The position numbers were made by a program, and so were the translations under genes. From Acidobacteriota bacterium (GTDB taxonomy: Bacteria > Acidobacteriota > Terriglobia > Terriglobales > Acidobacteriaceae): a stretch of DNA of 6,673 bases. The stretch covers positions 1 through 6,673 of the forward strand of contig JAJZJJ010000166.1 of NCBI GenBank assembly GCA_021810175.1, written 5' to 3'. Under the pieces are notes generated by a model. The model ran no database searches. It was not told the DNA's origin and was given only the letters and a program-made list of their open reading frames with translations. This document shows positions 1 to 4,190 of the stretch, piece by piece. Position 1 is the stretch's first letter. Each line of letters begins with the position of its first letter.

Positions 1-878
1 GCTTCCATCATGGTCTTTACGGCCAGCGCGCGATCGGTGGGATCGTAGTCCTCGTGCAGCTTGCGGAGGCGCAGGCTGGAGCCGTCGTGCATGGTCACGT
101 CGTAGGTGGTGCCGGCATCGTACTCCACGTCGATCTCCTCGAAGTGGGGCACAAAACCGACCTCGTTGACGGGCTCGTCGTGCTCCTGCATGTACTTGTA
201 GCTGCGGGTGGAGCCTTCGTGGTCGTTGAAGGTGACGCACGGGGAGATGACATCCAGCATGACCGTGCCCTTATGGGCGATGGCGGCTTTCAGCATCGAG
301 AGCAGCTGCTGCTTGTCGCCGGAGAAGGAGCGCCCGACAAACGTCGCACCCAGCTGAACGGCGAGCGCGCAGGTATCGATGGCGGGCAGGTCGTTGACGA
401 CCCCGGTCTTCAGCTTCGAGCCGATATCGGCGGTGGCTGAGAACTGCCCCTTGGTGAGGCCGTAAACGCCGTTGTCCTCGATGATGTAGATCATCGGCAG
501 GTTGCGGCGCATGAGGTGGACAAACTGCCCCATGCCGATGGAAGCGGTGTCGCCGTCGCCGGAAACGCCGATGCCCATCATGGTTTTGTTGGCCAGCAGC
601 GCGCCGGTGGCCACGGAAGGCATGCGCCCGTGCACGCTGTTGAAGCTGTGCGAGCGGGAGAGGAAGTAAGCCGGGCTTTTCGACGAGCAGCCGATGCCGG
701 AAAGCTTCATCACGCGCTCGGGCTGGACGCCCATCTGGAACATGGCGTCAATGATGCGCTCGGAGATGGCGTTGTGGCCGCAGCCGGCGCAGAGAGTGGT
801 TTTGCCGCCGCGGTATTCGACGATCGGCAGACCGATGCGGTTCACTTTGGGACTTGGATTGGTGGCCGTGGCTGCCAT
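1..878 (-). CDS. korB: 2-oxoacid:ferredoxin oxidoreductase, beta subunit (KorB), C-terminus outside the window
   Basis: This is the TPP-binding catalytic subunit of a two-subunit 2-oxoacid:ferredoxin oxidoreductase. With KorA it converts a 2-oxoacid plus CoA to acyl-CoA and CO2 in the cytoplasm, passing electrons through an Fe-S cluster to ferredoxin. I translated the minus strand by hand: 292 codons are open from ATG at 878 to the window edge, and family members are usually about 340-370 aa, so roughly 50-80 residues are missing. Visible motifs are LCAGCGH (residues 29-35, Cys30 and Cys33), SGIGCSS (Cys64), the TPP/Mg motif GDGD (107-110) followed by Asn136 in DNGVYGLTKGQ, and SPCVTFND (Cys214). 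The four cysteines match the expected [4Fe-4S] ligand pattern of this subunit. The start directly follows the korA stop codon and has a strong ribosome binding site. Substrate (2-oxoglutarate versus pyruvate or another 2-oxoacid) cannot be read from the sequence; the korB name follows the mycobacterial KorAB-like architecture of the pair. Confidence 0.95.
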   Translation of the reverse strand, partial: MAATATNPSPKVNRIGLPIVEYRGGKTTLCAGCGHNAISERIIDAMFQMGVQPERVMKLSGIGCSSKSPAYFLSRSHSFNSVHGRMPSVATGALLANKTMMGIGVSGDGDTASIGMGQFVHLMRRNLPMIYIIEDNGVYGLTKGQFSATADIGSKLKTGVVNDLPAIDTCALAVQLGATFVGRSFSGDKQQLLSMLKAAIAHKGTVMLDVISPCVTFNDHEGSTRSYKYMQEHDEPVNEVGFVPHFEEIDVEYDAGTTYDVTMHDGSSLRLRKLHEDYDPTDRALAVKTMME

Positions 879-2735
879 TTAGATTCCCTCCTGCATGACG
901 ATTTCGTCGGTGACCGAGCGTGCGTCGATGGGCAGCCCGTTGAAGTGGCGAACGCTGCGCAGTTTCGTCGTCTGGTCAGCAGCCAGATCCAGCTTGAGCA
1001 GGCTCAGCATCTGCGCATCGCGGTTCTGCTCGACGATGTAGACGCGCTCGTGCGAGGCGACAAAGTCGTGAATCTCGCGCGCGAAGGGATAGGCGCGAAT
1101 GCGGAGGTAGTCCGCCTCGACTCCGTATTCCGTCTTCAGCTGATCGCGGCTCTCCATCACGGCAAAGTCCGAGGTGCCGTAGGCGATGATACCGACCTTC
1201 GATTTTCCGTCCTGCACGATGACCGGAGCGGGAACCAGGGTGCGGGCAGTTTCGAACTTGCGCGCCAGCCGCTCCATGAGGTTCTGGTAGTCCTCAGGGC
1301 GCTCGGAGTACTGCGCCTTGTCGTTGTGTCCGCTGCCGCGGGTGAAGTAGGCAGCCTTTGGATGGTCGGTACCGGGCAGCGTGCGGTAGGGAATACCGTC
1401 ACCGTCCACATCCCTGTAGCGGGCAAACTCGCCGAGACGCTGCAGGTCTTCCGCGGTGAGGACCTTGCCGCGATCCAGGGGCTTTTCCGGATACTGGAAG
1501 GGATCGGACATCCAGTTGTTCATGCCCAGATCGAGGTCGGAGAGGACGAAGACCGGGGTCTGCAGCCTTTCCGCCAGATCGAAGGCGGCTCCGCCGAACT
1601 CAAAGCACTCGCTGACGCTGCCGGGCAGCAGCATGACGTGCTTCGTGTCGCCGTGCGAGAGCATGGCAATGGAGAGGATGTCGCCCTGCGCGGTGCGGGT
1701 CGGCAGGCCGGTGGAGGGACCGACGCGCTGGATGTCGAAGATGACGCCGGGAAGCTCGGAGAAGTATCCCAGACCGGCAAACTCGGCCATGAGGGAGATG
1801 CCGGGGCCGGAAGTGGCGGTCATGGAACGTGCTCCCGCCCAGCCTGCGCCGAGGACCATGCCAATGGCCGCCAGTTCGTCTTCCGCCTGAACCACAGAGA
1901 AGCTGGCCTTGCCATCCGGCTCGATACGGTACTTCTTCAGGTAGTCGATCAGCTGCTCCACGACCGACGAGGACGGAGTGATGGGATACCAGGTGACCAC
2001 GGTGACGCCGGCGAACATCGCGCCGAGGGCGCAGGCGGCGTTGCCATCGATGATGATCTTGCCTTCGGTGGCGTGCATCCGTTCCACGACGAAGGGATCC
2101 TGCTTGGTCAGCGATTCGGCCGCGTAGTTGTATCCGGCTTCAACCGCGCCCCAGTTGAGGTCGGCGGCTTTCTGCTTTTTCGCGAACTGCTTCCGGACCG
2201 CGGCTTCGACGGCCTTGATGTCCATGGAGAGGAGCTGCGCCGCCACTCCCACATAGATCATGTTCCGGACCAGCTTGCGCAGTTTTGCCTCCGGGCAAAC
2301 CGCGGCGGTCAGCTTGTCAAACGGCACCGGATAGCAGACCACATCGTCGCGGTACTGCTTCAGGTTGAGGTTTTCCTCGTAGATGGCAACGGAGCCAGCG
2401 CGCAGCGAGAGAATGTCCTCGCGCGCAGTTTCCGGGTTCATCGCGATGACGATGTCAATTTCCTTCTTACGCGCGATGTAGCCGAATTTGCTGGCGCGAA
2501 TCGTATACCAGGTGGGCAGGCCGGCAATGTTGGAGGGGAAGAGATTCTTGCCGCTCACCGGAATGCCCATTGCGAAAATGCTGCGCAGGAGGACGTTGTT
2601 GGCCGACTGGGAGCCGGAGCCGTTGACCGTCGCTACCTGGATGCTGAAGTCGTTGATAACTTGCCGTGAAGAAACCGAAAGCTCTGAAGCCGGCGCGCTT
2701 TGCGTGGTCTGCGCGCTGGCGTTGGTGGTCGCCAT
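879..2735 (-). CDS. korA: 2-oxoacid:ferredoxin oxidoreductase, fused gamma-alpha subunit (KorA)
   Basis: This is the large subunit (618 aa, complete) partnering KorB. Residues about 22-205 are the gamma-type domain that contacts the CoA and TPP side, with a Gly/Ser-rich loop (NGSGSQSANN, 38-47). Residues about 224-400 are the alpha pyrimidine-binding domain, with the hallmark YPITPSS (250-256), the acidic EDE (285-287) and SGPG (309-312). A linker rich in DGIPYRTLPGTDHP (446-459) and FTRGSGHN (464-471) follows, then a C-terminal domain with the IIAYGTSDFAV segment (516-526). The gamma-alpha fusion and linker match the KorA type known from Mycobacterium tuberculosis KorAB, a CoA-dependent 2-oxoglutarate:ferredoxin oxidoreductase. 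No ferredoxin-like delta domain is fused. The ATG at 2735 is preceded by AAGGGA 10 bases upstream and by a good promoter. The stop codon abuts the korB start, so the two are one operon. 2-Oxoglutarate as substrate is inferred from the architecture; it could also act on pyruvate or another 2-oxoacid. Confidence 0.95.
   Translation of the reverse strand: MATTNASAQTTQSAPASELSVSSRQVINDFSIQVATVNGSGSQSANNVLLRSIFAMGIPVSGKNLFPSNIAGLPTWYTIRASKFGYIARKKEIDIVIAMNPETAREDILSLRAGSVAIYEENLNLKQYRDDVVCYPVPFDKLTAAVCPEAKLRKLVRNMIYVGVAAQLLSMDIKAVEAAVRKQFAKKQKAADLNWGAVEAGYNYAAESLTKQDPFVVERMHATEGKIIIDGNAACALGAMFAGVTVVTWYPITPSSSVVEQLIDYLKKYRIEPDGKASFSVVQAEDELAAIGMVLGAGWAGARSMTATSGPGISLMAEFAGLGYFSELPGVIFDIQRVGPSTGLPTRTAQGDILSIAMLSHGDTKHVMLLPGSVSECFEFGGAAFDLAERLQTPVFVLSDLDLGMNNWMSDPFQYPEKPLDRGKVLTAEDLQRLGEFARYRDVDGDGIPYRTLPGTDHPKAAYFTRGSGHNDKAQYSERPEDYQNLMERLARKFETARTLVPAPVIVQDGKSKVGIIAYGTSDFAVMESRDQLKTEYGVEADYLRIRAYPFAREIHDFVASHERVYIVEQNRDAQMLSLLKLDLAADQTTKLRSVRHFNGLPIDARSVTDEIVMQEGI
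887..892 (-). promoter_or_regulatory. korB ribosome binding site inside the end of korA
   Basis: On the minus strand AGGAGG lies 8 bases before the korB ATG, inside the codons for the last residues of KorA (Gln615-Gly617). The korA TAA is immediately followed by the korB ATG with no base between. This fixes the korB start and suggests translational coupling, which would help keep the subunits in 1:1 ratio. Confidence 0.85.
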
Positions 2736-2745
2736 GTGGCGGTGT

Positions 2746-2751
2746 TCCCTT
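2746..2751 (-). promoter_or_regulatory. korA ribosome binding site
   Basis: On the minus strand AAGGGA sits 10 bases before the ATG at 2735. It supports this start over downstream candidates. The first 20 residues or so of KorA are Ala/Thr/Ser-rich and precede the first recognisable domain residues, so this N-terminal tail is low complexity but appears to be translated. Confidence 0.6.
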
Positions 2752-2795
2752 CAGGATCAGAAATGGAAAGATCGTTGGGGTCTTTCTGACTCATC

Positions 2796-2825
2796 ATTAT
2801 AGCGATGTAGCCCGCGTAATCCTAA
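2796..2825 (-). promoter_or_regulatory. Probable sigma-70-type promoter of korAB
   Basis: Reading the minus strand, a perfect -10 box TATAAT occupies 2801-2796. With an 18-base spacer, TTAGGA at 2825-2820 matches three of six positions of the -35 consensus TTGACA. Transcription would start near 2789, giving a leader of about 54 bases before the korA ATG. The exact TATAAT stands out in an otherwise GC-rich region. The -35 element is weak, which would fit a promoter needing an activator, but that is inference. Confidence 0.55.
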
Positions 2826-2858
2826 GGAAGAGGCCGCACCATGGTCATCTTTACAGGG

Positions 2859-2878
2859 GTGTGGCGAAAACGTGACAC
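2859..2878. repeat. Imperfect palindrome upstream of the korA promoter (possible operator)
   Basis: On the plus strand the arms GTGTGGCG (2859-2866) and CGTGACAC (2871-2878) flank AAAA. Six of the eight arm positions are complementary; the two mismatched pairs are in the middle of each arm. The centre is about 80 bases upstream of the predicted korA transcription start, a usual place for an activator site. No regulator can be named from the sequence, and it may be chance. Confidence 0.25.
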
Positions 2879-2906
2879 TTGCGGTAAGCCATCACTTCTC
2901 CAACAA

Positions 2907-2943
2907 AGTGGCAGCGCAATCTATCCGCCCGGGCGCTGCCACT
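2907..2943 (-). terminator. Stem-loop terminator after the pirin gene
   Basis: A perfect 11-bp inverted repeat (AGTGGCAGCGC at 2907-2917 and its complement at 2933-2943, 8 of 11 pairs G-C) encloses a 15-base loop. It starts 13 bases after the pirin stop codon. On the minus strand the stem is followed by TTGTTGG, a short and imperfect T tract, so it is a plausible but not ideal intrinsic terminator. It lies between pirin and the korA promoter, separating the two units. Confidence 0.65.
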
Positions 2944-2956
2944 CCGAATTTTGCGC

Positions 2957-3862
2957 TTACCTGTGCCGAATGAACGACCCGGTGTGCAGCTCGGCCATGG
3001 CCTGGCGAAGCTCCTCGGGCGTATTCATGACGATCGGGCCCTGCCACGCCACCGGTTCCTGGATGGGCTGCCCCGAAACCAGCAGAAAGCGAATCCCCTC
3101 CGGACCCGCCTGCACGAGGATCTCGTCACCGCGGTCGAACAGGACCAGAGAATGGTTGGCCGCGTCGTAGACGGGCGCGGCATTGGGGTCGGCGCCGGAC
3201 TCGGTGAGCACGGCACGCGGCTCGCTGGAGTCGCGAAACGTGCCGACGCCGGCAAAGACGTAGGCAAAGGCATTGCGCGTGGTTTCGATTTTCAGCCGCT
3301 TGCGCTGGTTGGGCGGGACCGAGACATCGAGATAACTCGGATCGGCCGCAACGCCGTCCACCGGCCCGCGCTTACCCCAGAACTCGCCGCAGATGACGCG
3401 CACATGGGTACCGTCGTCGTCGGTGACTTCGGGTATGGCGTTCGAGGGGATGTCCTGGTAGCGCGGATCGGTCATTTTGAGGCGCGAGGGGAGATTGGCC
3501 CAGAGCTGGAACCCGTGCATGCGTCCGCTGGGATCACCTTTGGGCATCTCCTGGTGGAGGATGCCGCTGCCGGCGGTCATCCACTGCACGTCGCCTGCGC
3601 CCATGCTGCCGCGATTGCCGAGACTGTCGCCATGCTCGACCGAACCGGCGAGCACGTAGGTAATCGTCTCAATGCCGCGATGCGGATGCCACGGGAATCC
3701 GGCGAGGTAATCCGCCGGGTGCTCGTTGCGGAAATCATCGAGCAGAAGGAAGGGGTCGAACTCCTTCGTTTTGCCAAAGCCAAAGGCCCGCTGCAGCCGC
3801 ACGCCGGCGCCTTCCAGGGTGGGTTTGGTCGAGAGGATTTCGCGAACCGGACGAAGAGACAT
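2957..3862 (-). CDS. Pirin family protein (bicupin)
   Basis: This complete 301-aa cytoplasmic bicupin has the usual pirin length. The N-terminal cupin (about 20-125) carries the family signature: HPHRG gives His59 and His61, followed by IETITYVLAG and then ILHQEMP with His103 and Glu105. These correspond to the four metal ligands of human pirin (His56, His58, His101, Glu103), so a metal site (usually Fe) should be intact. The C-terminal pirin domain spans about 175-280. Known family members include quercetin 2,3-dioxygenases (E. coli YhhW, human pirin) and proteins binding transcription factors or, in Serratia marcescens, the pyruvate dehydrogenase E1 subunit. Which role applies here is unknown. 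The ATG at 3862 is chosen because the conserved N-terminal residues begin within 15 codons of it; the upstream GCAGGT is only a weak ribosome binding site. A stem-loop follows the stop codon. Family assignment is firm; physiological function is not. Confidence 0.93.
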   Translation of the reverse strand: MSLRPVREILSTKPTLEGAGVRLQRAFGFGKTKEFDPFLLLDDFRNEHPADYLAGFPWHPHRGIETITYVLAGSVEHGDSLGNRGSMGAGDVQWMTAGSGILHQEMPKGDPSGRMHGFQLWANLPSRLKMTDPRYQDIPSNAIPEVTDDDGTHVRVICGEFWGKRGPVDGVAADPSYLDVSVPPNQRKRLKIETTRNAFAYVFAGVGTFRDSSEPRAVLTESGADPNAAPVYDAANHSLVLFDRGDEILVQAGPEGIRFLLVSGQPIQEPVAWQGPIVMNTPEELRQAMAELHTGSFIRHR

Positions 3863-4106
3863 GGTCTACCTGCTTTCACTGTTAACCGGATAATCAACAG
3901 AATCAGAGATAAGATTCACGGGACCCGCTGCAGGATTCAGTCTGCGTCCTGTGCGGTCCGCATCTGCCTGAGGAGAGACAGGATAGCAGCCCGGCGGCTT
4001 TCCGCCCACCGCTCAGGAAAGCCCTGGCGCGACCCGCGCAAAATGTGAATACTTGATCTCGGCAAAATATGCGCAGGCTCATGCGCTCTACAGGAGAGTG
4101 GACAAG
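3863..4106. other. Divergent intergenic region between pirin and the GH2 gene
   Basis: This 244-base region must hold the promoters of both divergent genes, but I find no convincing -35/-10 pair for either. A weak candidate for pirin on the minus strand is GTGAAT, 18 bases, GATTAT. Other structure includes a 5-bp hairpin (GGCGG at 3993-3997 with CCGCC at 4002-4006) nested inside a wider 6-bp inverted repeat (CCTGAG at 3967-3972 with CTCAGG at 4012-4017). GCAAAAT is also directly repeated at 4038-4044 and 4062-4068. No gene is seen here. Confidence 0.5.
4092..4097 (+). promoter_or_regulatory. Ribosome binding site deciding the GTG start of the GH2 gene
   Basis: AGGAGA lies 9 bases before the GTG at 4107. 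An earlier in-frame GTG at 4098 would directly abut this site and so is disfavoured. No in-frame ATG exists near the signal peptide, so the gene most likely begins with GTG. Confidence 0.7.
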
Positions 4107-4190
4107 GTGATCCACAGCTTAAGGCAGTTAGGCTCGGTTCTGGCGGTGTGTGCGGCATTCATTGGCGGCATAACCGCTTCAGCGGCAGCG
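4107..4190 (+). other. Sec signal peptide of the GH2 enzyme
   Basis: Residues 1-28 form a standard signal peptide: a short n-region with Arg6, a hydrophobic core from about Leu8 to Ile22, and an Ala-rich end with AXA sites (Ala24-Ser-Ala26 and Ala26-Ala-Ala28). Cleavage is probably after Ala26 or Ala28. Cys15 is preceded by LAV, which lacks the small residue required at -1 of a lipobox, so this is not read as a lipoprotein. Confidence 0.8.

Larger units (their letters stand above)
2736..2956. other. Intergenic region between pirin and korA
   Basis: This 221-base gap on the minus strand holds, in transcription order, the pirin stem-loop terminator, an imperfect palindrome, the korA promoter and the korA ribosome binding site. 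I see no coding region in it on either strand; short plus-strand open frames crossing it have no recognisable protein content. Confidence 0.7.

Noticed and set aside
516..2669. A 717-codon plus-strand open frame opposite korA and the start of korB.
   Set aside because: It is antisense to a clear korA/korB pair with intact motifs. Its product is low in recognisable motifs and rich in Gly, Ala, Val, Asp and His, as expected from the reverse complement of GC-biased codons.
2951..4048. A 365-codon plus-strand open frame opposite pirin.
   Set aside because: It mirrors the pirin coding region, which has complete family signatures on the minus strand. No recognisable domain is present in the antisense product.
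4053..4058. TTGATC as a -35 box for the GH2 gene.
   Set aside because: At 16-18 bases downstream there is no -10-like hexamer (the sequence there is GC-rich), so no promoter is claimed.
4149..4151. Cys15 in the GH2 signal peptide as a lipoprotein cysteine.
   Set aside because: The preceding residues LAV lack the Gly/Ala/Ser at -1 needed for a lipobox, and good signal peptidase I AXA sites follow.
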